Below are positions 1 to 13,305 of a stretch of DNA of 64,000 bases, in pieces (position 1 is the stretch's first letter; each line of letters begins with the position of its first letter). This stretch comes from Sclerodactyla briareus (taxonomy: Eukaryota; Echinodermata; Holothuroidea; Dendrochirotida; Sclerodactylidae). The stretch lies in NCBI GenBank assembly GCA_026419785.1, contig JAODTK010005835.1:62001-126000 (forward strand). Direction: 5' to 3'. Under the pieces are notes generated by a model. It saw only the letters and a program-made list of their open reading frames with translations. It was not told the DNA's origin and ran no database searches. Position numbers and translations under genes: made by a program.

Positions 1-103
1 ATCCTGAAAGTCTCGTTTGTTAAACAGTTAGATATTACTCAATGAAATGGCAGGGAATGACTACGCATAGTTGCGTTCTTGTTTTAAACACAGTAATAAT
101 TAC

Positions 104-2110
104 CTGGTAGCTGTATATGGTATGGTCCAAAAGGTTCCTGGCGTCTGTCAATATCTCCTCTGCACTTTTTGACATCCCTCGTCCCACTTGCCATTGCATA
201 CATACTTGAAAGTATACTTAAAGTCGACGAAAGCAATCCGGATGTTAGTCATCAACTCGTAACGAGTTGCCAGTAGAAGAGGCAATCCGTTCAGGTTTTG
301 GGGGTACGTTAGGACTTTGGTCAGTAGTTCCTCGATAGTATTAACCACGGGAACGCTAGCGCCAGAATGTTCTTCCATGTCGAATTTACGATGAACACTG
401 TCCTCCCTCGCAATGCATCGTCTGATATCTGCAAGTACTTCCGCATGTTATTATCTTCTTCCCTACATACCAGTCGTGATAGGTCTGTTACCTTAGCCAG
501 AAACACATAGCACGCTTCAAAGCTACCGTCATTGATCGCGAGACTGAGATTCTCAACGACATCCGTCCGTTGATCTTCGGAAAGGGTCGACCAAGGTGTT
601 TCCAGTGTGAACTTAGCCGCCATTAGGTGAATGTCAGCGATGAGTCTCCTGTATTCCTCGCTCGCTTTTTTTTCTTGTTCTCCTGCAACAGTTCATCAGC
701 GAATGCTTCCGCTGCCTCGACATCTCTGAGCGCACAGAGACACTGACCAAGACGAGCAGAGAATCTCCGGGCCCGATATCTGGGCCTCTTTTCCCTTGCC
801 TGTAATTCCTTCAAAATAGCAGCTGCTCTTTGGAAGTCACACAACCTGTGCCTTATATCAGAGAGGTAACTCATCGCATCTAGCTCTAATTCGGACTGAT
901 TGTTAATCTCTGACTCAATCACATCGAACGCTTGCTTCGCTTAGTTTTGACTGGCGCTGAGAACTCCTTCTGCTTACTCTGTGCACCGACGCTAACGTCG
1001 AGGAAATGGTCTGCGCACAACAACAAAATTGCGTATGCATTATCAAGCGTATCGCTGCGCGGGAATATTGCCTTAAATTGCGTTTAGAATTCACGGTACA
1101 ACGGCAATGAATAATTGGTTTTGGAGACACTTCGGTGCTCCTGAAAAGGTCAGAAAACATTGTTCTGGCTTTCTCAATATGGCCTAGCTCGAATGTTATT
1201 TTCGGCCCTGGTGCATAGCGCAAGGTATATGATTTTTTGTCAGATTCCACTGCGCGACTCACCCATTTCAAGGCACTTTCCCTGAATTGTCGCCGGACAT
1301 TTTCGGGGTAATTCCTGTCTCTGGATAATGTCAGATATACCAAGCCTAGTTGGTATGTAGTCTCTTCAGACTGGTCCCAGTCACTTACCGAAGTTAAAAC
1401 ATTCTTGCTCTCCGGATATCGCCTTTGCTGCCTCAACAACCGTGCGTATATGTGGGCAATAACTCCACTTTAGGTGATTGGGCAGTTCGGCTACCAATTT
1501 TTAGCCCCTCAGTTCTGGTATTCATACGATAAAGGCAATTCCCAAGCTGGGCCCTAGCAAGAGCAAAGCGTGGATGGTCGTCCACCAGTCGTTGAAATAT
1601 CAACTTTTCCTCGCCGTGCAGGCGTTCGACTTCTTCGTGCGTCAACCTTCCCTTTGCCATGTGATATTCATTGGTAGCTTTACGTCCAATCAAAAGAGCT
1701 TTGATGTATAACCACTGTTTTCGGATACCCGGATACCCGATATATTGTGGTGCACTCAGAGCTCTTTCGAGGAGACCGATGGCTTCGTCGTACCGGTCCA
1801 GACCGAGTCTTCTCAACGCTGCGGCTCGCACGACGTCTATATGGGGAGTCGGAGTTGATCCAATACCGCGTTGGAGGTCGCGAAGAGTTGCGTTTTTTAA
1901 ACGTATATTTTGTCACTCTCTTTGAAGTTTCCATCATTGCAGAGCCACATTCGGAATGCGTTGATTAGCAGGTTGTAGCTGTCTTGAGCGTGTTTATCAC
2001 CTGCCCATATTTCATTTGCTTGGGCCTCTCCTCTCAGATATAACAGAGCAGTCTCTGGACTCGATCGTCCCTTCATTTGGAAACTCTCCGGTGGTACCTC
2101 GAGGAATGCC
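104..2110 (-). pseudogene. IFIT-like TPR protein, large internal exon, multiply frameshifted
   Basis: Related to interferon-induced proteins with tetratricopeptide repeats; in vertebrates this family binds foreign RNA in the cytosol. Read from 2110 down to 104, the three frames together align along their whole length with the plus-strand gene at 33.6 kb. Shared blocks include FLEVP, MKGRSSPETAL, INAFRMWL, a HIDVVRAAAL helix, NQSELELDA, ENLSLAI, TRYELMTNIR and FKYTFKYVCNGKWD. TPR-like helix pairs run from about 1840 to 1150. Frame changes fall near 1915, 1448, 1082, 935, 672, 447 and 168, several in homopolymers such as the A-run near 670. The exon is bounded by an acceptor at 2111-2112 after a pyrimidine tract and by a donor at 102-103 directly after codons for YSYQ, the same donor site as in the plus copy. 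The 5' exon is not visible to the right, and the 3' terminal exon must lie left of the window. It is either a decayed paralogue or an intact gene with unpolished indels. Confidence 0.85.
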
Positions 2111-2112
2111 CT

Positions 2113-3445
2113 AATAATTGAGAGAGAACGAAAAAATCAAGGCGATATACAATTTAATAACAACGCACAATAATTGTTACCCGATGCAATGTTTGTTCAG
2201 AGGTTGTATACTGAACGATGTTAGGACCTATGTTATTATATATCTCCGTTTTGAAATACTTGATCGTTTGGAATAGCTTACAGTCAAGTGTAATTGCCCC
2301 TCGACAACGCAAATTATGGGACATTTTAGGCAACACTCGAAAAAAGTACAGCAGTTTTTCACTTTCTTTTTCAAGTATTTTTTTTTAACTCCCAGCAACC
2401 GTGAAATCCCTTTGTATTATTTCTATTATGAAGTTTCCCAAATAGCGACTACGTCTTGTGTATATGAAGAACATTCATACAAATCTTCGACTAAATAACC
2501 CAGGTGTGCCATGGATTTTACCCTGGTTTCTTCTTCAATATCTCGGAAAGAATCGACTGATATGATTAACTGAAAAAATAAAAATAACATAAAAAGAAGC
2601 TTATTATCATGGTTTACTTCATATGAAAAGGTATAATTTTGTCACGTCGTCACGATGAATGATTCGACCTTGAGGAAACTCTCCTCCTGAACGTCTCGCA
2701 CTTTGCCACTAAATGAAGGCATTATCATATATTTATTAATCCGATATGTGATCGTTTTAACCATGGTAAAACTGACCTTCCGGACGGTCTTCCCACCCAA
2801 AAGGTTCACTCGCGTATACGTAACAAGAGCAACCAATGGTGCTCTGTAGATCAAACGAACAAGGACCAAGACCAATTTAAATTATGTGTAAAAGCCTCCG
2901 TGCCATGCCACGCGGGCGGGCGGGCGTCTAAAAATCGCTCATCGTTATTATTTTCAATGGAGGCCGTTTCCGATGCAACGGAGGGCGGGGCGGGCGGGCG
3001 TTTTCTCGAAATCGGTATGTAGCGATTTTTTCGGCACGCCGCGGTCCGGTGGTATTTAGTAATCAATCCCGGGGGATTTCCCTCAATCTTACCGGCTTGA
3101 AGCCGGATGTAATGGAGAGTAGAGGACAATTAGGTTCAAATAATGTTCCACAACATTCCTAACTGTTTCAACACCAGGTATGAGATTTTATACAGATTGG
3201 TTCTATATTCAAACGGCCAGACACCTATTTGAACCATATTTACATGTTTAACCGATGATTATGTCAAGTATGCTAATTAAATCTCCAAAAACCAGTCAAT
3301 TATAATATTGTGAAGTTTTAATTGTGGTCCGTAATCGTTGACATTCAGAACCAAGAGTTTTCAGGAAAAAAACACGGTGTTTAGGTTGAAAATAGTATGC
3401 GTCCGGTGTTTGATAAATAATATAAGAATATATAGTAAACAAAAA
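2113..3445. other. upstream/intron sequence of the minus-strand IFIT-like copy
   Basis: No convincing 5' exon matching the N-terminus of the plus copy was found on the minus strand here. The stretch holds T-rich unique sequence, GC-rich GGGCGGGCGGGCG words near 2,920-3,000, and one copy of a small hairpin repeat (2826-2845). Confidence 0.5.
2826..2866 (+). repeat. hairpin repeat end, copy 1
   Basis: An AGAGCA...TGCTCT hairpin is followed by GTAGATCAAACG. Nearly the same hairpin plus GTAGCTCAAACG recurs at 17,241-17,267 in the same orientation, so this is the end of a dispersed repeat rather than a chance palindrome. Confidence 0.5.
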
Positions 3446-3449
3446 CAAA

Positions 3450-4301
<852 letters not shown>

Positions 4302-4419
4302 CTGGGTTGAAGATGTAGAAACAACTCTGATAGAGAGAGAATTATCACCCATTAGAACTGCCCAATATCGTAAATTTGTTAAATTGGTTCACCTAATTAG
4401 CATATTTTAGTCAGTCAAT

Positions 4420-4770
4420 CAATTCAAGTCAATTTTATTTCGTCCATACAAAAATACTATGGTACAGACAGGACACTAGAAAAATGAGTGTTATAACAGT
4501 TTATCAGCTAGTGACAGGTAACTAAAAAAGTGAAGAGACATAAAAAGGAAAGTGGATCAAGTACAATTATAGAGAATTTGATCGATCAGGTTAAGCTTGC
4601 GATTACGTTTGAAGGTGGCTAGTGTGGTAGACTCATGATGACGTTTGGTAAACCATTCCATATCTTGAAGCAATAGTTGTTCAAAAGTAATTGCCATGGT
4701 TTCGAAGCTGTGCCGGTTACCGAGAAGAGAGATTGTTCTTTGTGCGTGCGCCAGCTCGGGAAGGACGACA
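4420..4770 (-). mobile_element. LINE 3' end fragment (C-terminal tail plus 3' UTR)
   Basis: Read on the minus strand, shifting frame, the segment gives IWNGLP followed by residues resembling the FK..LK tail at the end of CR1/Jockey-like polymerases. It then ends in a short UTR with GACGAAATAAAATTGACTTGAATTG-like sequence. No catalytic domain is present. It may belong to the longer minus-strand LINE beginning at 6.95 kb or be a separate truncated insertion. Confidence 0.5.
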
Positions 4771-4904
4771 CAAGGTCATAAAGCGGAAAATACAAGAGGT
4801 AGATAAATATTTACATACTGGTAAGTAAACAACAAACTGCGAAATTGAATATCGTAGCATAGAGGGTGATCGGAATGAAGGAGCATCGTGGAGTACCGAC
4901 AGTG

Positions 4905-5045
4905 TTGAGGCTCGAGCCGGCCTCGGCCTCTGGCGGCCTCGAGGCCGGTTTTGCGGCCTCGGCCCGGCCCTCGGGGCTGCTACCCTCGGTATCGGCCTAG
5001 GGAGCTCCGGCTACGGATTTTGGCCGAGGCAGGGTCGAGCCGACA
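4905..5045. repeat. GGCCTCG-rich island
   Basis: GC-rich stretch dominated by GGCCTCG and its complement, including the perfect palindrome GGCCTCGAGGCC. A smaller patch of the same word lies at 6,818-6,865. Confidence 0.7.
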
Positions 5046-5599
5046 TATTTTTTGCAATTTAAACTGAAGAAAAATAAAAATTTAGTCACAAATGATGCTC
5101 CCGGATTTGTTTGAATTTCGCGACAATTGAACTAAAGTAGCATTCCTCGGTATCACCAAGAGACTGCCGATAAAAAATGTAATGGCGCTGCCGTTCGGCC
5201 CGCCGTTGCCAATTCCCCAGTGCAGTGATAGGAGTGCCGGCTGCCTGCGCAACTCGCTGGGCATAGACATCTTACAGTACTGAATGACTTGCACGGCACA
5301 GTGCACACATAAGGAGATGTCTCGCTTTTGTACAAAGCAGCGAATCTCCACTGGCGTGGGCACGTGTGAACACTCACTCACTGATCGCCCCGCTTATGAT
5401 GTCGCTAGTAGGAGTTGCGAGATGAAATTATAGTCTCCAGTGCAATAAAACTGTACATAAGCCTGGACCATAAAATACGAAGAATGTGGTCCGTTCTGCA
5501 GATCGTGAATGTATTTTATAATTCAAAAAATGTATTATTTATATACACTGACACTGTAGTGTGTACATGAGGAAATCACACCAAAATATATTAGATTCC

Positions 5600-5810
5600 T
5601 TCATGGCATTATATCTCCAATGGTTCTGTCTTCGCCAGCGCCGCCGCCGACGGAGATTTTTCCATGTTAGCGCGATAACTCTCCAACGCATTGTAGGGTT
5701 CACTTGAAACTTTGCACACATGTTTATCGAATAAAAATCTCGGATGAGTTCAAGCAATGGGAGTCGCCCCACTATCACGATGGCGGGCATCCTGGATTTT
5801 TGACGTTACT
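5600..5810 (+). repeat. GCC-rich hairpin-family repeat, copy at 5.7 kb
   Basis: Contains a run of GCC codon-like triplets, then TTAGCGCGATAA, then AATCTCGGATGA. The same order of words occurs at 28,670-28,800 (same orientation) and in reverse orientation at 24.9-25.4 kb. Confidence 0.5.
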
Positions 5811-6050
5811 TTTTTATCGCGGAGTTGCCTGTTTTGGAACATGGACGATCGTTTCAGACTAAACTTTAGGTAGCCTCATGGGACCCACCGATCTCAGTCG
5901 TTATCGAATGAGATCTAATATTGTCTCTCGAGTCCCGGCCATGATTGCTCAAATATTTGGATAATACGTTGCTGGTTTTGGTTTACCCGCCAGGCGATGG
6001 GTAGTTTAATGTTGACGTTAGTTCAAAAGGAATCGGATGACAGTTATGAC

Positions 6051-6052
<2 letters not shown>

Positions 6053-6084
<32 letters not shown>

Positions 6085-6270
6085 ACGCCCGGATTGTTAA
6101 CACGATAATTCGACTCCACCTTGGTGGATCAAGCTCATACTTGGTATGTGGGTTCCCCATAATGCGGATATGAATCCCTATTGTTTTTCGGTCAGGCTAA
6201 AGGTCATCTGAGGTCAACAAACTTCAGGGCAGTCAAGGTCATTAAGCCTCTTGGCTCTCTGGTTTTGTTT
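6053..6270 (+). repeat. (GT)n-led AGGTCA repeat, single unit
   Basis: A (GT)n run is followed by a unit with ATTGTTAACACGATAA, CTCATACTTGGTATGTGGG and AGGTCATCTGAGGTCA (6201-6216). It ends with TTAAGCCTCTTGGCT. It is the shortest copy of the family that forms arrays at 50.6, 55.4 and 59-62.5 kb. Confidence 0.75.
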
Positions 6271-6819
6271 GTGTGAGGTTTGAGTAACTGTATGATTTGG
6301 ATTGATATTGAGTGAATGTATTGCCTAGCCAAGGTGGATTTTAAATGTACTTTTATTAGATTAAAAAAAATATGTGTTCGTACAAAGGATTGGATGGGCA
6401 GGTCATCTGCTGATTAAGATCCACAGCCCTTTGAAGGAAAGCAGATTGGTCAGCCAGAACAAGTACTCTGATTTCTCCCCAGATGCTGAAATACTTGATG
6501 TTTTCAAAAATGCAGTGCAGTGTCCTTAACATCTAAGGCTAGTAACTGTCTGCCTGTGCCTTATTAAGAGTCATATGAAGAGTGTATTTAATGTGATGGT
6601 ATAAGTAAGCATTTCATATTGTTTCATTCTGAGTACTGACTCCAAGACTAAAATTGGTTGCATAACAACTTTTGCTTGTTCAGTCCCCATTTTCGGGACT
6701 CAAACATTTCTTGTCACCATATTAATCATAATGACTACTGTAGCCATGGGGCAGACAAAACAGAATTACTTATGTATTCAACAAACACGGAATTAAAATG
6801 TATGCTGTTATATTATGCC

Positions 6820-6866
6820 CGGCCTCGGCCTCGGCCTGGGCCTCGAGACTTGCAGCGGCCTCGAAT
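6820..6866. repeat. GGCCTCG-rich patch
   Basis: Short GGCCTCGGCCTCGGCCTGGG patch like the island at 4.9 kb. Confidence 0.6.
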
Positions 6867-6949
6867 ACAACCATGGTACGACGGTTGTCGGTAAGTCGCA
6901 TTTTCAAATCCTACTTTGAAGGACTTGTAAAGGCTTCAGTAAGGTGGCG

Positions 6950-9330
6950 GAGGTCATCCGTACATTTCTACACTGTAGAGATCCTTGACATTACAAGGTG
7001 AATGGTATAGCTTAATAGCGACAGCAGGGGTGAGCGAAGCTCTCTAATAAGCGAAAGAAAATAGGCATTATACTTAGCAATATCCTTGGCAGAGAACATC
7101 AATGTGGCTGCTTGAAGGATAACTGGTCGTCGATAAAAAGACCTAAGTACTTAACACAATTCGCTTTAATAACTGATATCATTCAAGGTAAAGTGCTCAG
7201 GAACATGGTGTTTGGGTGGAAAATGGCGAAGTTTGTGTTTCCCTTAGATGCACAGTCAGTTTTTTAAAATCAAACCAGTTTGAAATAAGCCGGTACGAGA
7301 ACATCATGAGCTTTGTAAACAAGAATCAGTGCACTGCATGGTCATGAACAAAAACATTTGTTCATCAGCGAACATCTGAGGGAATCCGAGGAACAACATT
7401 ACGGATAATGCATTTAGTAGGTAAATAAGAAAAAAATCACGGGCCTCAACAGACTCCGGGGCACACCCGTAGTAACGACGTTGGAACTTGAAGAATAACA
7501 TCCATTGACATACGTGCGTTTTTGTTTATAATTAGTTAGGTAGCTGAGTATGACATCATAAGCTACACCACGAATAACGTTATTGTACAATTAGCAAGAA
7601 GGATATTATGGTCAATATATTCTGGTGTCAAAAGCTTTCTTTAAATCAAGATAAAGGCCCAAGACGCACTTCCCGTTGTACGAATACAATTAATTGTTTC
7701 CAACAGAGCATGACCCGTGCTGTGCCCCTTACGAAGCCAAATTGAAAATCGAATAAAATATTATTAATATTCAAGGAAAGAAACGGAAGGTTTCGTTCCC
7801 CCTTCTTGAAAATGGGAATTACTTTGGCCTCCTTCCAGGCTTCGGGTGGTAAAACACCCGGTGGTTAGAACAGATTAAAGACAGGACACAGAACTGGCGC
7901 AATTAGATGCGAGATGGACTTCCAGACTTAGGGGGGCTGCCATCAGCACCAGGCGACTTATTATCTTCAAGAGCGTCAATTTTATTACAAATTTCATCAC
8001 AAGTGGTAGAGTTAAAAACCATAGTGTTAATAATACTAGTATAAGCATGAATGCATGGATCGTATTACTCAGGATATATCACTGAGTGTTTTTACCAACT
8101 GTTGAAAAAATAGTCATTGAATGCATTAGCTATGTCACCGTCGTCAACAATAGTACCATGATGTAGTTAAGATGTCAACCTGAGTGTGGAATCCTCGTCG
8201 TTGTAGCAGATGTGAGGATAGACCACGTTTTCTGTGCAGAGTGTTGATTATCATGAATAATACGCTTGTGATATTGTGACTCGAATAGCTTATTGTTTTG
8301 TTGAGGACAGATCTGAACTTCGACAATGAAGCTTTTCTTTCGGGAGTAGGGTTAGCAATAAACCTGCGGAACATGGTATTTCTATGGTTAATCGAAGTTT
8401 TTGAGGCGGCAGTATCCAAGCTTTTGCTTATCCTTCATGCGGGACCACCTAGCAGTAAGAAAAGCTTTCAGTCATGGGTGGAAAACTCTTGGAAATGAAT
8501 ATGCTGTAAGCTTCGCTTGCATCAGCGGAATCATAGACACTAGAGGAAGTCAGTAGACTGAATGTTACCAATAAAATTTATCCAAAAGTTACTACTGCTG
8601 TAATTAGAACAAACGGTCTGTTTGCCACAACACCATGAGTGCTAATGTTTCTGAAAACACAGAAATTTGGCGAAAAAGCTGCCCGCAATAATCTCTGAGG
8701 CGTAATCAGTGTGCAATGATCAATCAGCGTACTTGAAAATTCAGTTAACCTAGTAGGTAGGGGAAATTGCAGGTTGCAAAAAGGTTGCCTTCATAGGAAT
8801 AAAATAAACTGGCAAACAGTGCTGCAGGTTTTTCCATATTTGCCCAGATCAATGTTCAAGTCCCATCAAAAATACAAGAACTACCTGGGGGATCGTACTG
8901 CCGTTTCTAGAGCATGGATAAAGTGATTGATATTTCCTTTGGGATGCCTATAGCAAACTATGAATTATAATCTTGTTGTAAACATTGACGTCTAGCCATG
9001 TAGGTCCTCTACTGGCAGTTATCACATTGGCAGTCTAAATATGATGAATACTATTTCTTTTCGATTGACTTGACAAACAAAGTGTTATAAAAAATAGCAA
9101 CACCACCGCATTTGGACTGCGGAGGTACAAGTTCAAAGGAATAATCTGGCAAGATGTTGTCAAACGAATGTGGGACAACATTTAACAATTTCAGAGAGCA
9201 TAATGATATCAAATTCGTATTCAAGACATTCAAGAAAAGTAACAAATTCACTCAAGTGCTTTGGGAGGCTTCTAATATTGAAAAAGTGGAGCACCGAAAG
9301 ACATTATGAAGGTCGTTTTTCATATTTTTA
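6950..9330 (-). mobile_element. degenerate non-LTR retrotransposon (CR1/Jockey-like), endonuclease plus reverse transcriptase
   Basis: Minus-strand ORF2-like protein broken by many frame changes and stops. From high to low coordinate: start of an APE-type endonuclease (FDIISLSE near 9,200; PDYSFEL and GGVAIF near 9,110; WDLNIDL at 8841-8866, matching the GDFNID block); a basic linker (FRRFIANPTPERKA, about 8,340); reverse transcriptase with FDFQFGF near 7,745, a GVPQGS-like block written GVPRS at about 7,460, and the catalytic FADD block read as FADE at 7361-7372; then a C-terminal VKYLG-like stretch (KYLGLFIDDQLSFK, about 7,130). The altered catalytic residue and the stops make activity unlikely. 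The clade is inferred from motif style only. Confidence 0.85.
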
Positions 9331-10110
9331 AAAGAAACGTCACTATAATAGTGCTGCAATTTGAACTAAAACGTTCGTCGGATACATTATTTCCAACACA
9401 AGTTTAGGGTTAAATTCAGAAGAGAAATAAACCTGGGGCCACTGGGTAGGTTATCCAAAAGTAACGCAACTGGATATATCAAGACCGTGAAAGGAGAAAA
9501 AACAATTAAGGCCTGGGGTGATAGTCAAGTTAGTGTTGAAATTGAATGATGCGAGCTTCAGTAACAGCCTCCTCTGAACTGTGGGAATATTTTCTTTAGC
9601 CTTCTTGGGAGAGCGATTAGGTTCAATACCATCTAAAATAGATACTTCAAAGGCCAGATATCTCGATCCATGAAGACAGCAGGGTCGTCGCACTGTCAGA
9701 TCTGACGTAGAAGAGCTATAATTATCTGCAATTTACTGTTGAGACGTTCAACGATGACTTCAACCGAAAGTTTTTCCTCGAGATACTCCTTCAATTCGCA
9801 GTCTCTCCATCCGGGCTAAACCGAGTGGGCGAAGAACGTTAGCCACTCGATATTTCGCTTTGACCGAGGAGATCCCGTAGAGCTGCCCTTTCTCCCACTT
9901 TTGGCACTGATTTTGACTCTGTGCAGACTGGGATTTCTTCAAGTGCACGTCTCTCTTATCTCGGACTCGTTCATGTTTTCCCCTCCATTCGGAACATATA
10001 ACCATGAAAACATCATCATCTGTACAGTTTTCTCCATGTTTACATCGTCCATGATGGCAGATAAATCCTTGTTCTAAGGTATTAAGGGTTATTTTCGGAC
10101 CGGGCAGAAC
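9331..10110 (-). mobile_element. probable 5' part (ORF1/5' UTR) of the same LINE
   Basis: Immediately upstream of the endonuclease on the minus strand. Near 10,000-10,080 a frame reads CHHGRCKHGENC then MVICSEW, a cysteine/histidine-rich patch like those in LINE ORF1 zinc-binding regions, followed by a lysine- and arginine-rich stretch. No complete ORF1 can be joined. Placement with the LINE is by adjacency and strand. Confidence 0.35.
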
Positions 10111-10719
10111 GCGCCTCGTCCGATCCGATATGACCTGTCCGGGGGATTACTTGGCGTTTCATTGCACGGGTCAGTTAATCAAGTCATTTGACTTCGTCTC
10201 AATTGTTGGCAGTGTTCTCAAGTGACGAATATTTCCTTTCCCTTTCACGAACGTGTCCAGGCAGGGATAATCTTTCACGGTCCTGAGTATCATAGCCTTG
10301 ATCATTGTGATGAGCTTAGCGTACGTTATTGATTTCTCTAAGAACGCCTGAATCGTTTGATTTTGGTATTTGTTTTATGTCCCCTTGCCACAAAATGCAG
10401 TTCTGAGGCCTGCACTTCTTTTAAACCTTGAATCACTAATATCTTCCAGATGTTTCTGTTTTTTGTTACTTTTAGCTACCTTTGCGTGTAGTCACCTTGA
10501 AGTTGCAGGTCCTAAAACTTGAAGATCGTCAAATGAAAACAATAACTTTTATGCATTTTCCACAGATTTGTCAAGTAGAACTATCACAGTAGCAATGATA
10601 GATTCTGGAGGGTGACCACGCTTACCTCGTTGTATGTACATAAAAGCTCATTAATAAAGAAAATCCATTGATTGTTAGTTCAAGACCTATTGTAGCTGAC
10701 CTCAACCGTCAAGCAATGC

Positions 10720-11460
10720 AAAATAATGGCGTCGGTATCCTGGCCACACATTTTCGCGGAACAGGGTATCGTACAAATGTTATCTATACACAGGCCCCGC
10801 CGGGAACACGTTTTTTTTCCACGGGGGGTGCTGAGATTTTTGGCCGACGGGTCGCGTGTCCCTCACCCTACCCCCCATATCAACACCTACGTTTTTGACG
10901 TTAATTTTTTTCACTCCCGCATTTTTTCCAAACTTTTTCCCTTTTTTTTCTTTTCTTCTAGATTTTCTTTGTCACAATGTCACCCTATTAATCCACATTT
11001 TAAGAACAAACAGAGGATGAGTGAATGCCCGATAACTTGATGAATGAACCCAGGAAATTCGATCAGCTGGTCTCGATTTTTACGTCTGGGCAACGTACAA
11101 GGCAAGGCCGATAGGTTATAGAGCGTAAATACGGACTTACGAGAAGGAAAACCGTGTTGCGTGATATCACCGTTACTAATCGGGAAAGTCCCGATCTCTT
11201 GCGCAATCCCGAAAATGTGAGGTTGTGACGCAGGCGACGTAGCCAAGGGTTCATATGATTGGGGGGGGGGGGGGGGAGGGGTGAAGAGTAGGGCATTCCA
11301 CAGCCAGATTCATTTTTCCAACTCACCCTACCCCCTATATCTGAAAGGTGCATTTTTGGCGTTCCAATTTTTCATTTTTCTGTTTTTGGTTTTTGGGGGG
11401 TGGGGGTCTCTTTTTTTTCAAGAAGTTTGTAAACTTGCTGAAAATGGTCTCCGGGAATGA
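10720..11460. repeat. duplicated C-rich/T-rich repeat with poly-G
   Basis: Two direct copies of a unit with TCACCCTACCCCC.ATAT followed by ACGTTTTTGACGT or TTTTTGGCGTT and a T-rich tail, at about 10,858-10,950 and 11,321-11,400. They are separated by a poly-G run at 11,260-11,276. No gene is seen. Confidence 0.5.
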
Positions 11461-11889
11461 GAGTTCACAGATTAAGGAGGTCAATGAGGTCAATGAGGGA
11501 CATCTCATCTAAGAAAACTGTTTCGTGGATGGATGTGGACACGTCTACAACGAATGCATGGAAGGTGGCGACTCGGCCGTCAAAGCTAGAGTGGGATACA
11601 CAAGTAACACAACAGCATAATTATAAATGTACGCTCTATACAGTGCTTTCAGACTGACCTCAGTGGCACTCTCGGTATGTGGGTCAGGTTTGGAGGGTAG
11701 TGAGGCCAGTGGTCGCCACAAGCTCACGCCGTGCCAAAATATTCAAGTAACCATCAGTTTGAGTGGGAACATATTTTTTAATGGGGTACTGAAGGTGCTA
11801 AGGGATCTGGGGGATGGGTAAAGGGGAGGGGGCTCCCCCTCCCCTTTGACAATGTTTACTTTTTCGGTAACAGTAGATGCCAATTTGGT

Positions 11890-12190
11890 GCAAAAGACAT
11901 AGCACTCCAAAACACCACTGCATTCCATGAATTAATTTGCGCATTTTCACATGTCCAGATACGATTTGCTGCTCAGGATTTTGAATCGAGGGTAGCAAGA
12001 TTCAGTGAATTAATAGATCTCACTTTTCATGGCCCGCCGAAACTCTCCGCCTCCACTTTGAGAATGTTTGCTTTTTTTTCCCAGGTGCTCGCTGCAGTCC
12101 GATCTCATGACACTCCTAAACCAGAAATAATTTTGCATTTTCACGTCCTTAGATGCGATCTGCTACTCATGATTTTTGTGATTTTTTAGA
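11890..12190 (+). repeat. two-copy tandem repeat
   Basis: GCATTTTCACATGTCCAGATACGATTTGCTGCTCA-type sequence occurs near 11,940-11,975, and a diverged copy (GCATTTTCACGTCCTTAGATGCGATCTGCT) lies near 12,134-12,170. An inverted single copy lies at 47,800-47,840. Confidence 0.55.
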
Positions 12191-13257
12191 ATGGCGCGGA
12201 GCGTCCACAACCCTTTTACGTTGGCGCAAGCCCCCCAGATGACCGAAAATGACCCCTGCGCCAGCTTTTTCGCTGCATGTACCGCGCTTCAACCCTGGGC
12301 ATTTTGTGATAAAAAAATCTGTAATCGTGGAATTCTTCCAGACCTCGGTCTTAAATCGCTGGTCCCGTCCCGATTTTTTGCCAAATGTCAAGAGTTTGTG
12401 CTGCACATTACTGATCACTAGATCTCGTATGTCCACCCCTTCCGCTGACTATCCAAGACGCTATTTGAATATTTAATCCATGCGGAATTTTACAAAATTA
12501 CCCTAGCCTAATGTAAAATAACGCTTGTGGGTCAATTCGCACATTACTAGCTTTTTCTATGGTTGTACGCGAATCTAATCTCTACCCTAATCTCTAATCA
12601 TCACAATAACGCAATTTGATTGTCAGACAAGCAACGCAATCACGTGTAAATATGCTTGTGAATTGAAGGAAGAAGATCTGTTATTGCGCGCAAAATATGT
12701 GCACATTACTGGGATAGTGATAAAAAAAATTTACAATCTTTGTTGTAAGTGTAAGCACCGTTTTACATAAATAAGGGGAGAATATTCCGTTGGTTGATCG
12801 GAAAGTAATAGTTGACTGGGCCGAGGACCCCCTTCGTAAATATCCAATCTGACGATCCGTCAGAAATTCCCAATTGGATATTCGAAAATTCAACTGCGAG
12901 TATTCTGACGATTTTTTGAGGGTGAGACACCCCCACCCTCCGCTCGCGACGTCCCTGTGTGTACGTAACGCGGAACACATGGGGTAAATAATGTCAGCAC
13001 TGCATGCACACTGCGTCATTGCAGAGGCTACATGTATTCCCTATTCATTCTTCTGCGGCGTACAATAAGCAATGATTGGACTGGTGATCCAATAGAATAG
13101 ATCGAGCTTCGGTTTTTTTTTTATCACAATGTTAATTGTAATACGTCATGTTTGATGGATAGTTAGAGTTTGAAGTTTCCCACTTACCGCCTGTACTTTC
13201 TTTGGCGGCCAAGAGCTTGTCGAGGCGAGTGCTAAAAACTATGGGGCTGTGGCATAT
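12191..13257. other. no gene seen
   Basis: Unique-looking sequence with short chance open frames and no domain that I recognise. No splice-bounded coding block was supportable. Confidence 0.4.
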
Positions 13258-13305
13258 TCCAGCACCCCTATCCAAAAAGTGGGGGGTGCTGCAGCACCTC
13301 CCTCG
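13258..13305. repeat. palindromic repeat core
   Basis: GGTGCTGCAGCACC (13285-13298) is a perfect 14 bp palindrome inside a G-rich to C-rich context, typical of the core of a short foldback repeat. Confidence 0.5.
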
